A stretch of 64,000 nt of DNA from Acetobacter musti (GTDB taxonomy: Bacteria > Pseudomonadota > Alphaproteobacteria > Acetobacterales > Acetobacteraceae). The stretch is from the NCBI RefSeq assembly GCF_011516835.1, contig NZ_WOTB01000011.1:1-64000 (forward strand), in the 5' to 3' direction. The notes under the pieces are model-generated. The model had not been told where the DNA came from. It worked only from the letters and a program-made list of their open reading frames with translations, and ran no database searches. A program made the position numbers and the translations under genes. How positions within the stretch are numbered: position 1 is the stretch's first letter; each line of letters starts with the position of its first letter. Shown piece after piece: positions 45,134 through 53,597 of the stretch.

Positions 45134-46019
45134 AGCCGCCCACGAGGTTCACCCGGTCATCGGCATTATCGGCGGCTCGGGCCTCTACGACATCGCCGGC
45201 CTCGAAAACAAGGACTGGCGCACCGTGGTCACACCATGGGGCGCCCCGTCCGACAAGCTGCTGTTCGGCACGCTGGACGGCGTTCGCTGTGTCTTCCTGC
45301 CCCGGCACGGTCGCGGCCATCCGCTGCCGCCGTCCCGGCTGAATTACCGCGCCAATATCGCCGCGATGAAGATCGCCGGCGTGACGGACATCATCTCGCT
45401 CTCCGCCGTCGGCTCCCTGCGCGAAAACCTGCCGCCCGGTCATTTCGTCATCGTCGATCAGTTCATCGACCGCAGCTTCGCCCGTGAGAAAAGCTTCTTC
45501 GACACGGGCTGCGTCGCCCATGTCTCCGTCGCCGATCCCGTCTGTCCCCGCATCGGAGACGTTGCCGAGGCGAAGCTGAAAGAACTCGGCATCGCCCACA
45601 CCCGCGGCGGCACCTATCTGGTGATGGAAGGTCCGCAATTCTCCACCCGCGCCGAAAGCGAACTCTACCGGAGCTGGGGCTGCGCCGTCATCGGCATGAC
45701 CAACATGCCCGAAGCCAAACTCGCCCGCGAAGCCGAGCTCTGCTACGCCACCGTCGCCATGGTCACCGATTACGACTGCTGGCACGAAGGCCATGACAGC
45801 GTCACCGTGGACGCCGTCGTCAAGGTCATGCACGCCAACGCCGACCGTGCCCGCTCCCTCGTCAAAGCCATGATTCCCGAGCTCGGCAAAACACGCGGCC
45901 TGTGCCCCGCCGGCTGCGACCGGGCGCTCGAACATGCCCTGATCACCGCTCCGGCAAAACGCGATCCCGCACTGCTCAGCCAGCTCGAAGTCATCGCCGG
46001 GCGCGTGTTATCGGTCTGA
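45123..46019 (+). CDS. mtnP: S-methyl-5'-thioadenosine phosphorylase
   Basis: Phosphorolysis of methylthioadenosine to adenine and methylthioribose-1-phosphate, recycling sulfur from polyamine synthesis. IIGGSGLYDI, VFLPRHGRGHPLPPSRLNYRANI, DQFIDRS, TYLVMEGPQFSTRAESELYR and IGMTNMPEAKLAREAELCYA are signatures of the family; ATVAMVTDYDCWH separates MTA phosphorylase from related purine nucleoside phosphorylases. 298 residues. It overlaps petC by eleven bases, so is probably read from the bc1 transcript. Confidence 0.95.
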   Translation: MSTKAAHEVHPVIGIIGGSGLYDIAGLENKDWRTVVTPWGAPSDKLLFGTLDGVRCVFLPRHGRGHPLPPSRLNYRANIAAMKIAGVTDIISLSAVGSLRENLPPGHFVIVDQFIDRSFAREKSFFDTGCVAHVSVADPVCPRIGDVAEAKLKELGIAHTRGGTYLVMEGPQFSTRAESELYRSWGCAVIGMTNMPEAKLAREAELCYATVAMVTDYDCWHEGHDSVTVDAVVKVMHANADRARSLVKAMIPELGKTRGLCPAGCDRALEHALITAPAKRDPALLSQLEVIAGRVLSV

Positions 46020-46142
46020 AGGTTTCCGGGGCTCTGCCCCAGACCCCGCAAGGGACGCAGTCCCTTTGATCCGGGTCTGTTAAACAAAATGGTGTCCAGA
46101 GGTCCGCGACCTCTGGCGGGTTTCAGGGCAGAGCCCTGAGAA
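46020..46142 (+). repeat. R2 palindromic repeat, copy c (full, four hairpins)
   Basis: Contains GGGGCTCTGCCCC, AAGGGACGCAGTCCCTT, CCAGAGGTCCGCGACCTCTGG-type (CCAGAGGT/ACCTCTGG) and CAGGGCAGAGCCCTG hairpins in a row. Copy d near 51716 has the same order in inverse orientation. It follows mtnP directly. Confidence 0.85.
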
Positions 46143-46201
46143 AACGCAGGGACACCTATCCTCTCCACGTAACAACGCACCGTTCCGCACGTGGAGAGAG
46201 A

Positions 46202-46960
46202 ATGACAACACCCCATCGCAAACTCGGCAAAAAGCCTGCCCGCCTCGACCCGAGAACATACAAACTCACCGCCCCCATGGCCTTCCGTCTGCCGGAGCCC
46301 CCGCCTGCCGCCAACTGGGCGAAGGACGTGCAGTGGCCGATGTGGTGCAACGATACGCTCGGATGCTGCACCCAGGTCTCCGTCGCTTCCGCCATCCGGA
46401 CCTGGACCGGCGCCGCTCTGACCCCGGTCGAACTCAGCGACCAGGAGGTCATCGACAATTACAGCGCCGAATCCGGTTACGTCCCCGGCAATCCCGCCAC
46501 CGATCAGGGCGGCGTCGAAGTCGATGTCCTCTCCCGCTGGTGCCGCGCCGGCTACGAACGCCCCGGCCAGACCCGCGATTACCTGACCGCCTTCGGGTAT
46601 ATCAGCCCACGCGACACAGCCTCCGTTCACCGGGCCATCGCCATGCTCGGCGGCCTGTATATCGGCCTCTCGCTGCCGAATTATGCCTGCGAAGGGAATG
46701 ATGACTGGGTCATTGACCCGCAGGCCGACAACACCATCGCCGGCGGCCACGCCGTCTGGCTGCACGGCTACGATTCCGACTGGCTCTACCTCAACACCTG
46801 GGGCGCGCCGAGACGGATGTCTTACGAGTTCCTCGCCACATTCTGCGACGAAGCCTACGGTCTTATTTCACGCCAGAACTGGACAACGATTCAGGGGGCA
46901 TCGCCCGAACATGAAACGCTCGACAGCCTTGTGGAGGAACTGAAGGCAACCGCCGGCTGA
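46202..46960 (+). CDS. papain-like cysteine peptidase-fold protein
   Basis: 252 residues. The likely nucleophile is C56 (or C55) in NDTLGCCTQVSVASA; the His is in AGGHAVWLHGYD and the Asn in LYLNTWGAP, the order and spacing of C1 (papain-like) peptidases, where the third motif is NSWG. There is no signal peptide or propeptide, and the N-terminus is basic (HRKLGKKPARLDPRTYKL). Similar proteins occur in prophages and effector sets, but no such genes are next to it here. Substrate unknown; peptidase activity is inference. Confidence 0.65.
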   Translation: MTTPHRKLGKKPARLDPRTYKLTAPMAFRLPEPPPAANWAKDVQWPMWCNDTLGCCTQVSVASAIRTWTGAALTPVELSDQEVIDNYSAESGYVPGNPATDQGGVEVDVLSRWCRAGYERPGQTRDYLTAFGYISPRDTASVHRAIAMLGGLYIGLSLPNYACEGNDDWVIDPQADNTIAGGHAVWLHGYDSDWLYLNTWGAPRRMSYEFLATFCDEAYGLISRQNWTTIQGASPEHETLDSLVEELKATAG

Positions 46961-47084
46961 ACGGACAGAAAGACCGGCACAGGTCGCCGGCCTCTGCCGG
47001 ACCCCCGACATTGAGAACGGCCACTGAAACGGGGCACCGATCCCGGATCGTTCTCAGACCGGGCCGGGCGTTACAAACGCCGGA

Positions 47085-47852
47085 TCAGCCCTCTTCACCC
47101 TGCGCAATGGCTCTCAGCCGCGCGGGTGACGGTACGCTGATCGTATGGCCGGCATTCATCGTCACCAGACCATCCCGCCGCAGCCCGCTCAGCGTGCGGC
47201 TGACAGTCTCAACCGTAAGACCCAGAAAATCCGCGATATCGGCGCGGGTCATCGGAAAGCTGATTCGCGCGTCGGCGGGAATCACATCGCCATGATGATT
47301 TTCAAGCTGGCCATACAGAAAACTGGAGACACGCTCCCGCGCCGTCTTGCGGCCCAGTAACAGCATCTGGTCCTGAGCCGCCACAAGCTCATTGGCAGCC
47401 TCCGACAGAAGCCGCCGCTCCATGCGGGGAAATTCTTCCGTCAGGCTGTCAAGCTTAGGGCGGGAAAAGCGGCACAGCTTGACCTGATCAATCGCTTCGG
47501 CCCCGAATGCGTAGCGGTCGGAAACCGCAAGCCCGAGGAAATGACCGATACTGACAAATCCCGTAATCTGACGCCGCCCGTCAGGCAGAGATTTGAAAAG
47601 CTTCACCGTTCCGCCGGTGATGTTGAAGAAATCCGTCGCGCGCGACCCTTCCTCAATAAAAATATGGCCAGGCGGAACCGTTATGCGGACCGCAGCCCGC
47701 GCCAGACGCTCAAGCTCGTCATCGCGCAGCGCGCTGCAGATTCCGTTGGCGCGGACCTCGCATACCGAGCAGTTGGTGCAGCCCTCCATCCCCGCAATGA
47801 CAAGGCGCCTCGGGCGGACCGGCATGTTTTCAGCAGTCAGGGAAGGCGGCAT
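47085..47852 (-). CDS. FNR-type oxygen-responsive transcriptional regulator
   Basis: Crp/Fnr family. Cysteines C25, C28, C31 and C39 near the N-terminus plus C127 in VKLCRFSRPKL (aligned with FNR C122) allow a [4Fe-4S] oxygen sensor. The cyclic-nucleotide-like barrel includes PGHIFIEEGS. The HTH recognition helix reads TVETVSRTLSGLRRDG; E-x-x-S-R is the FNR pattern that reads TTGAT half sites. Exactly such a box lies upstream of ompW. 255 residues. A near-palindromic FNR/FixK-like site in its own upstream region suggests autoregulation. Confidence 0.9.
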   Translation of the reverse strand: MPPSLTAENMPVRPRRLVIAGMEGCTNCSVCEVRANGICSALRDDELERLARAAVRITVPPGHIFIEEGSRATDFFNITGGTVKLFKSLPDGRRQITGFVSIGHFLGLAVSDRYAFGAEAIDQVKLCRFSRPKLDSLTEEFPRMERRLLSEAANELVAAQDQMLLLGRKTARERVSSFLYGQLENHHGDVIPADARISFPMTRADIADFLGLTVETVSRTLSGLRRDGLVTMNAGHTISVPSPARLRAIAQGEEG

Positions 47853-47945
47853 CGTGTTTTCCTTCTCCGCGCCATGTGAGGGAACGAACCATCAGTCTTT
47901 AGCGCGAACGGCCGCAGATCACATCCCCTGTGTGCGGATAACAGC

Positions 47946-47959
47946 GTTGACCTAAGTCA
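47946..47959. promoter_or_regulatory. imperfect FNR/FixK-like site
   Basis: TTGAC-CTAA-GTCAT, matching the TTGAC-N4-GTCAA pattern with one change. It lies between the divergent FNR gene and the GNAT-like gene, so either could be controlled. Confidence 0.4.
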
Positions 47960-48002
47960 TTGCGGATTCCGAAGCATCCCGGCACCCGGTTCACAATATC
48001 CG

Positions 48003-48527
48003 GTGAAACCCGATGGATCCGCAGGAGTGCAGGACGCAGTGAACGGAGACGAGGACGATGTTTCTATACGGGTCGCCCCGATGTTCCCGGCAGACATTCC
48101 GCTTGTTTTCCCGCTGCTGCAGCTTCATGACCCATGCCTGACCCAGCGCGTCTGGCAGCGCAGGGGAATGCGGCTCGCACAGGCCGGTGAACTGAAGAAA
48201 AAAGGCGTTATTCTCGCGCGTTACGCGGAATGGCCCGGCCCGTGCGCCGCCGCTTTTTATCAGGTGGAAGCTGAAAACACCCGGCGAAAACGCCTGCTCA
48301 GCGTCGAAATGGTCACCGCGGCCATGCTCGGAACCGCATGGCCCGCCATGCGCGAACTCGCCCGCGCCAGCACCCGGATCGCCACACGGTTCGGATGCGA
48401 AGAAACCCGTCTGCAGATCACGACGGACAACCCGGCGCTGATTTCCAGATTTCGGACCGAAGGTTTCGCCGACGGTGTGATTCTGTTGCATAAAAATCTC
48501 ACTTCTCCGGAACTTTCGAAGAATTGA
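48003..48527 (+). CDS. hypothetical protein, possibly GNAT-like
   Basis: Up to 174 residues from a GTG; a second GTG at 48039 or the ATG at 48081 may be the true start. ETRLQITTDNPALISRFRTEGFADGVILLHKNL has the look of the last strands of a GNAT acetyltransferase (N-x-x-A-x-x-x-Y/F-x-x-x-GF), but the acetyl-CoA loop is not evident, so catalysis is doubtful. Located between the FNR gene and ompW; its stop codon lies inside the FNR box. Confidence 0.5.
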   Translation: MKPDGSAGVQDAVNGDEDDVSIRVAPMFPADIPLVFPLLQLHDPCLTQRVWQRRGMRLAQAGELKKKGVILARYAEWPGPCAAAFYQVEAENTRRKRLLSVEMVTAAMLGTAWPAMRELARASTRIATRFGCEETRLQITTDNPALISRFRTEGFADGVILLHKNLTSPELSKN

Positions 48528-48537
48528 TTCAGATCAA
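48524..48537. promoter_or_regulatory. perfect FNR box upstream of ompW-hemN
   Basis: TTGAT-TCAG-ATCAA, an exact match to the FNR consensus, 65 bases before the ompW start. It implies activation at low oxygen by the FNR protein encoded 0.7 kb away. Confidence 0.75.
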
Positions 48538-48602
48538 GGCCGCCCCGGACCAGACATGGTTTCCACCGCCCAACGTTCAGTTTTCGAAAGACGAGTGACA
48601 AG

Positions 48603-49403
48603 ATGATCAGGAAGTCCCGTTCCCTGCTGGCCGCAGCCCTTCTCGCGGGCAGCGCTCTCTGCGGTGCTGCAAAGGCACAGACCGCCAGCCCTGTCGCTCC
48701 GGCGCCCGCAGCCTCCGCCTATGTCAATGCCCCCGTCGCGGCCCCGGTTTCGGCTCCGGTCACACATAGCGGTCACTGCGGCCTTTTCGAAACCTGCTCG
48801 AGCACAAAGATCGGTCTCGGCAAGGGTGACTTTCTGATCCGTCTGTCGGCTCTCGGCGTGCTTCCGGAAGACCGCGACAGCAAGATCTGGCTGAACGGCG
48901 CAGCCATCCCGGGCCGCGTTAAAACCACCCGTCAGGTCATGCCGGAACTGACATTCGAGTATTTCTTCACCGACAATCTCTCGATCGACCTCATCGCCGC
49001 CAGCACCCGGCATGAAGTCGCCGCCGAAGGCACGCCGCTCGGCAAGATCGACGTCGGCAGCGCATGGGTTCTGCCGCCGACCGTCACCTTCGCCTGGCAT
49101 TTCCGTCCGCATAAGCGCTTCAACCCGTATGTCGGCGTCGGCGGAACCCTCGCCTGGTTCCATAACGTCTCCCCCGCCGGCGGCGTCGTTCAGAAGCTGA
49201 ATGTCGGCGTCACGGGCGGTCCGTCCTTCAACGCCGGTTTCGATTACCAGCTCGTCGGCAACTGGTTCTTCAACTTCGACGTCAAGCAGATGTTCATGCG
49301 GATGCACGCCTGGGCCAACGATCGTGGGTCGGGAGCCTTCATCAAGGCGCATGATTCTCTCGATCCGACCGTCGTCGGCGCCGGTATCGAATACCGCTTC
49401 TGA
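48603..49403 (+). CDS. ompW: OmpW family outer-membrane protein
   Basis: Eight-stranded outer-membrane barrel forming a small hydrophobic channel. Signal peptide to about AKAQ (26). Residues 27-55 are Ala/Pro/Val-rich. The barrel shows GDFLIRLSALGVLPEDRDS, MPELTFEYFFTDNLSIDLIAA, LPPTVTFAWHFRP, FNPYVGVGGTLAWF, GFDYQLVGNWFFNFDVKQMF and ends in AGIEYRF with the terminal Phe needed for Bam recognition. 266 residues. In other proteobacteria ompW is FNR-activated, consistent with the box upstream. hemN starts two bases after its stop. Confidence 0.93.
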   Translation: MIRKSRSLLAAALLAGSALCGAAKAQTASPVAPAPAASAYVNAPVAAPVSAPVTHSGHCGLFETCSSTKIGLGKGDFLIRLSALGVLPEDRDSKIWLNGAAIPGRVKTTRQVMPELTFEYFFTDNLSIDLIAASTRHEVAAEGTPLGKIDVGSAWVLPPTVTFAWHFRPHKRFNPYVGVGGTLAWFHNVSPAGGVVQKLNVGVTGGPSFNAGFDYQLVGNWFFNFDVKQMFMRMHAWANDRGSGAFIKAHDSLDPTVVGAGIEYRF

Positions 49404-49405
49404 TC

Positions 49406-50764
49406 ATGAACGCGGCCCTGCCGGCGCTCCTTGCGCGGTACGACGGCAATCTGCCGCGTTACACAAGTTATCCGACCGCCACCCGTTTTTCGGATGCGGT
49501 CGGCCCGAAGCAGGCGGCTGACTGGCTGGAAGCTCTCCCGGCCGGTGAGGCGCTTTCGCTTTATCTGCACGTCCCCTTCTGTGACGAACTTTGCAGCTTC
49601 TGTGGCTGCAACACCACCGTCATGCGTCAGGAAAGCGCCCGCGCCGCCTATGCCGGCCTTCTCCGCGAGAACCTGCGCCGCGCCGCCCGCCTCATTCCGC
49701 GTACTGCCTCAGGCAGCCCGCCGCTCACCCATATCCAGTTCGGCGGCGGCACCCCGACCACCCTCCCGGAAGCCGCTTTCCATGAAATCCTCGCCAGCAT
49801 CCGCGATCTCTTCACCATCCGTCCGGACGCCGAACTGAGCATCGAACTCGACCCCCGCCATTTCAGCCCGGCAATGGCCACCATGCTCGCCACGCTCGGT
49901 TTCACCCGCGGCAGCCTCGGCGTTCAGGATCTCAACCCCGCCGTTCAGCACGCCTGCGGCCGCATCCAGAGCGCCGGTCAGACCCGCGACTGCGTCGAAT
50001 CCCTCCGCGCCGCCGGTATCGCCGGCATCAATATCGATCTCATCTATGGCCTGCCTCTCCAGACCACGGAAAGCGTCCGCGACACCGCCCGTCAGGTCGC
50101 GGACCTCCGCCCCGACCGCCTTGCCGTGTTCGGCTATGCCCATGTTCCCTGGAAGGCGAAACGCCAGCAGCTCATGCCTGAGGCCGACCTCCCCGGCGCC
50201 CCGGAACGCATCGCCCAGCGTCAGATGATCGATCTGGTTCTGTGCGATGCGGGTTACATTCCCGTCGGCCTCGACCATTACGCCCTCCCCGAAGACAGCA
50301 TGGCCCGCGCCCAGGCGAACGGTACCCTGCACCGCAATTTCCAGGGCTACACCACAGACACCGCACGCTGGCTCATCGGTGTCGGCGCCTCCGCCATCTC
50401 ATCGCTTCCGGGCGGTTTCACCCAGAACATCGTCAGCCCCGCCGCATACGCCCGCGCCCTGTCCGACTCACCGGACCTTCCCGTTGCGCGGGGCGTCGCC
50501 TGCACCGAAGACGACCGCAAACGCGCCGCTCTCATCGAACAGATCATGTGCGGCCACACCATCGACCTGACCGGCCCCGACGATTACACGCCCGAACGGG
50601 AAAGACTCAGACAGTTCGCCGCCGACGGCCTCGTCGAACTTACCCGAACCACTCTGCGTGTTACCGAAACCGGCCGCCCGTTCCTCCGCAACGTCGCCGC
50701 CGTCTTCGACCGCTACCTGCCCGCGACCGGCGCCGGACCAGGCCAGCATTCCCGGGCGATCTGA
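49406..50764 (+). CDS. hemN: oxygen-independent coproporphyrinogen III oxidase
   Basis: Radical-SAM enzyme for anaerobic haem synthesis. The [4Fe-4S] motif C59-x3-C63-x2-C66 is in HVPFCDELCSFCGCN, with the HemN-type extra Cys following. Other landmarks are HIQFGGGTPTTLP, ELDPRHF, GVQDLNPAVQHACGRIQ, INIDLIYGLPLQT and the C-terminal HemN domain (QIMCGHTID). 452 residues, true HemN length rather than the shorter HemW. Downstream of ompW with two bases between, so under the same FNR box. Together with hemF it covers both oxygen regimes. Confidence 0.96.
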   Translation: MNAALPALLARYDGNLPRYTSYPTATRFSDAVGPKQAADWLEALPAGEALSLYLHVPFCDELCSFCGCNTTVMRQESARAAYAGLLRENLRRAARLIPRTASGSPPLTHIQFGGGTPTTLPEAAFHEILASIRDLFTIRPDAELSIELDPRHFSPAMATMLATLGFTRGSLGVQDLNPAVQHACGRIQSAGQTRDCVESLRAAGIAGINIDLIYGLPLQTTESVRDTARQVADLRPDRLAVFGYAHVPWKAKRQQLMPEADLPGAPERIAQRQMIDLVLCDAGYIPVGLDHYALPEDSMARAQANGTLHRNFQGYTTDTARWLIGVGASAISSLPGGFTQNIVSPAAYARALSDSPDLPVARGVACTEDDRKRAALIEQIMCGHTIDLTGPDDYTPERERLRQFAADGLVELTRTTLRVTETGRPFLRNVAAVFDRYLPATGAGPGQHSRAI

Positions 50765-51131
50765 CGCGCTTCTCAGTGCGGCCCGGCATTTCACAATCAG
50801 TTTTTGATAAAAAAGAAAGTTTTTGGGTGCCGCCTTTTTTCAAAAAGGCGGTGTCTTCTGAATCTTTTTGAAAAAAGCTTCACCAAAAACTTCTTTCGAC
50901 GGATCTGTTCTGTCCGCCCGGAAAGATGACACAGCAGGAGAAAACCCGCTCCGTCTGCCGGGATGCAGGAAAAGCGAAAATACAGTCGGGAAACGCTGTG
51001 GCAGGCTCAGGCCTTCCTGCGTTCCGGAGCAGTGCGGCCGCAGCATCCGGCGCAAACGGACCGCATCGTTGTCTGTTCCTGGAACGTGCATCACACTTGG
51101 CAGCCAGCCAGAGATATTGCACGGTAGATCA
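50765..51131 (+). other. 367-base gap hemN/NUDIX
   Basis: Holds R1 copy D (50800-50900). The remaining 230 bases show no gene or structure that I recognise; the NUDIX promoter is presumably here. Confidence 0.5.
50800..50900 (-). repeat. R1 dispersed repeat, copy D (inverted)
   Basis: Reads AAAGTTTTTGGGTG, GCCGCCTTTTTTCAAAAAGGCGG, then CTTTTTGAAAAAAGCTTC and CACCAAAAACTT, the reverse complement of the + copies. Located 3' of hemN. Confidence 0.9.
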
Positions 51132-51713
51132 ATGAAAAATTCAGGTCCCCGAAAGGATATCCCGGGCAGCTGGACAGTGCGTTCATCGAAGTATGTCCTG
51201 AAAGACCGGTGGATTTCGGTGCGGGCGGATGACTGTCTGACGCCGGACGGGACGGAGATCGCGCCGTTTTATGTGCTGGAGTATCCGGACTGGGTTCAGG
51301 TCGTGGCGCTGGACGGGGAGGATCATGTCATTCTTGTCGGGCAGTACCGGCACGGTCTGGGCGGGATGTCGCTGGAGCTCCCGGCGGGCGTCATGGAGCC
51401 CGGGGATGACGGTCCGCTGAGCGCCGGGGCGCGGGAGTTGCGGGAGGAGACGGGTTATGGCGGGGCGGAGTGGCGCTGTGTCGGCAGGCTTTCGCCCAAT
51501 CCCTCGACGCATAATAATTTCTGTCATGTTGTTCTGGCTCAGGGTGTCAGCTTTCTGGGAGAGCCGGTCGATGATCCGACGGAGCGCATTCGTGTCGTCC
51601 GGGTGCCTGTTGCCGAAGCGGTGCAGCTGGCGATGAGCGGTGGGATCGTGCAGGCGATGCATGTCGCCTCGCTGCTGATGGCGCTGAATGCGGCGGGGAA
51701 GGGGGTGTTTTAG
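51132..51713 (+). CDS. NUDIX hydrolase (ADP-ribose pyrophosphatase-like)
   Basis: Hydrolyses a nucleoside diphosphate linked to another moiety. 193 residues from the ATG at 51132. The Nudix box is ELPAGVMEPGDDGPLSAGARELREETGYGG read in two parts: PAG...GDDG then RELREETGY; the RE-x-x-E-E core is intact, while the usual G-x5-E position is Asp and one residue is inserted. VVALDGEDHVILVGQYRHGLG before it is typical of ADP-sugar pyrophosphatases. Codons end in G more often than in neighbouring genes. Stand-alone. Confidence 0.85.
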   Translation: MKNSGPRKDIPGSWTVRSSKYVLKDRWISVRADDCLTPDGTEIAPFYVLEYPDWVQVVALDGEDHVILVGQYRHGLGGMSLELPAGVMEPGDDGPLSAGARELREETGYGGAEWRCVGRLSPNPSTHNNFCHVVLAQGVSFLGEPVDDPTERIRVVRVPVAEAVQLAMSGGIVQAMHVASLLMALNAAGKGVF

Positions 51714-51715
51714 GC

Positions 51716-51836
51716 CTCAGGGCTCTGCCCTGCACCCGGAAGGGGTCGAGGACCCCTTCACCCCTTTAGTGTTTTAACAGACCGGGATCAAAGGGACTGC
51801 GTCCCTTTGTGGGGTGCGGGGCAAAGCCCCGTATAA
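51716..51836 (-). repeat. R2 palindromic repeat, copy d (full, inverted)
   Basis: CAGGGCTCTGCCCTG, GAAGGGGTCGAGGACCCCTTC, AAAGGGACTGCGTCCCTTT and CGGGGCAAAGCCCCG hairpins, with GTTTTAACAGACCGGGATC between, mirror copy c. It lies between the convergent NUDIX and HupE-like genes. Confidence 0.85.
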
Positions 51837-51838
51837 AG

Positions 51839-52396
51839 TTACGCTTTCCTGTCACCGATCTGAAAATCAAGCTGATAGGATGACTGATTTTCCGTGCGTG
51901 TTTGCCGGACAATATGAATAGCGGGGTCCTGCGGAAGCAGGCAGTTGACCAGCCATACGGTCTGTGGGCCGGAGACTTTGTTTGTATAGCTGAGACGATA
52001 CGATCCGTTGCTGAGTGTGGTTTGGGTGACGAACTGAAGGTCGATCGTGCCGTTGCCGGCGCGCATGGCGGCTTCGGAGGGGAAAGCGCCGGCTTCCGGT
52101 TGCAGGGACAGCGCTTTTCCGTTCAGGGACAACGAAAGTCCCTGCGCGACCGTGGCGGCGTAGGTCTGCTGTTCTTCCGGTGACAGAACTCCGTCGCCGT
52201 TGCGGTCGATGGTCCGGATGACCTGATCCGCGACATTGACGCCGGGTGTGAGGCGCAGATGCAGGGTGAGACCGTCCTGCGTCAGAGCGATGGTCGTTGC
52301 CTGGAGATACTGGTTCAGACGGTGCGCGGCCGCCGGGGAGGCGGCGGCCGTCAGGGCGAGGACGGCACACAGGGTCCGGATTTTTGCTGATATCAT
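51839..52396 (-). CDS. exported protein resembling the HupE/UreJ_2 N-terminal domain
   Basis: 185 residues from the ATG at 52396. Signal peptide ending AASPAAAH. The mature part (HRLNQYLQATTIALTQDGL, LRLTPGVNVADQVIRTID) resembles the periplasmic N-terminal region found before HupE/UreJ_2 membrane domains. It contains an EF-hand-like loop DRNGDGVLSPEE that could bind Ca2+. The membrane part is absent. It starts one base after the stop of the DUF3500 gene, so the two are coupled. Function unknown. Confidence 0.65.
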   Translation of the reverse strand: MISAKIRTLCAVLALTAAASPAAAHRLNQYLQATTIALTQDGLTLHLRLTPGVNVADQVIRTIDRNGDGVLSPEEQQTYAATVAQGLSLSLNGKALSLQPEAGAFPSEAAMRAGNGTIDLQFVTQTTLSNGSYRLSYTNKVSGPQTVWLVNCLLPQDPAIHIVRQTRTENQSSYQLDFQIGDRKA

Positions 52397-52397
52397 A

Positions 52398-53597
52398 TCA
52401 GGGCATCGTGAAACGGTTGCCGTAGCTGTTTGTCGGATCACGATAGACGGTGTGGACGTGCATGGTCGGATCGTCGCCCACGCCCTGCGGGGAAAATTCG
52501 ATCAGCAGATGCGGGCCCTGGATGCGGTAATAGGAGGAGCCGTTGCGGTCGGGCTCGTGGGTGAGGGGGCCGCTCCAGGCGAACCATGTCTCGTCAAGAT
52601 CGTCGCGGATTTCCTTCAGGCGGGGGGCGGCGTAGGCGTCGGAGATGATCCCGGCCCATTCGCCGATGATGCCCATCAGCAGGTCTTTCTGCGCGGCCGT
52701 CAGGGAAGAGCCTTTTATGCCTTCGGGAACGATCACTTCGCCGTCATGGCCGGGGCCGGAAACCAGATCCTCGACCTTATACGACAGGATGGCCTGTTTT
52801 TTCTGCGTGGCATTGAGGGAGTCCAAAAGGGCGAAGGCCTTGTCGTTTTCGCCTGCGAGCACGCGCACCGTTTTGCCGCCGGTCTGATAGACCGCGGGCT
52901 GGGCGCCGGTCAGGGTCGGGGTCATGACGCCGTGCGCGCCGTCGATGACCAGGTTGAGGCCGAGATGATGGCCGCCGAACTGGACCATCCACGGGGCTGT
53001 CGCGGAGGGTTCACCGAAGAGTGCGATGGTGTAGACGGCCTTGCCGGACGCGAAGGGCGTGCCGCTGTCGGCCAGGGCCTGATCCGAGCCCATGATGTCG
53101 AGGACTTTCTGACAGCCCTTCGCGCTGAGCAGCGTTTGCAGGAGGTGCATGGCCGCCTCACGCTGCGTGGCTGTCAGATGGCCCATCTGCAGGCCGGGGC
53201 GCGGTACGTCGCTGACCGGGAAGTTCGACCAGACGGATGTGCCGTAACGCTCGCCGATGAAGCCGCCGGGAGGCCCCATGCCGGGTCCGCGCATGGTCGG
53301 GGCCGCGGCCTGTGCGTCCGTGACCGGCAGGGAGGGGCCGTCGGGCGTGGTGCGGCGGAAGCGGGCCAGGGTGCCGTGTTTCGCGGCGACGAAGGGGAAC
53401 TGCACCGTGGCGCGGCTCTGTGCGTCGAACGTGGCGAGGAAGGCTTTTGCGGCGGTCACGGCGGACTGTGTCTGGCTGACTGACATGCTTTCTCCCGTGG
53501 ATGTGGAGGCTGTTTCCGCCTGCGCCGGACGGCTCTTGCCGATAACGGGCATTGTGACGAGAAGTAACGCGCCCGCGACGAAAAAAGTCTTTTGCAT
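52398..53597 (-). CDS. DUF3500 domain-containing exported protein
   Basis: 399 residues from the ATG at 53597, with a signal peptide (TFFVAGALLLVTMPVIG, cleavage near AQA). The mature region follows the DUF3500 pattern: AKAFLATFDAQSRATVQFPF, MGHLTATQREAAMHLLQTLLS, YTIALFGEPSATAPWMVQFGGHHLGLNL, DETWFAWSGPL, and FSPQGVGDDPTMHVHTVYRDP near the C-terminus. The function of this family is unknown; the GGHH and HVH motifs suggest a metal site. First gene of a pair with the HupE-like protein. Divergent from the tannase gene. Confidence 0.85.
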   Translation of the reverse strand: MQKTFFVAGALLLVTMPVIGKSRPAQAETASTSTGESMSVSQTQSAVTAAKAFLATFDAQSRATVQFPFVAAKHGTLARFRRTTPDGPSLPVTDAQAAAPTMRGPGMGPPGGFIGERYGTSVWSNFPVSDVPRPGLQMGHLTATQREAAMHLLQTLLSAKGCQKVLDIMGSDQALADSGTPFASGKAVYTIALFGEPSATAPWMVQFGGHHLGLNLVIDGAHGVMTPTLTGAQPAVYQTGGKTVRVLAGENDKAFALLDSLNATQKKQAILSYKVEDLVSGPGHDGEVIVPEGIKGSSLTAAQKDLLMGIIGEWAGIISDAYAAPRLKEIRDDLDETWFAWSGPLTHEPDRNGSSYYRIQGPHLLIEFSPQGVGDDPTMHVHTVYRDPTNSYGNRFTMP

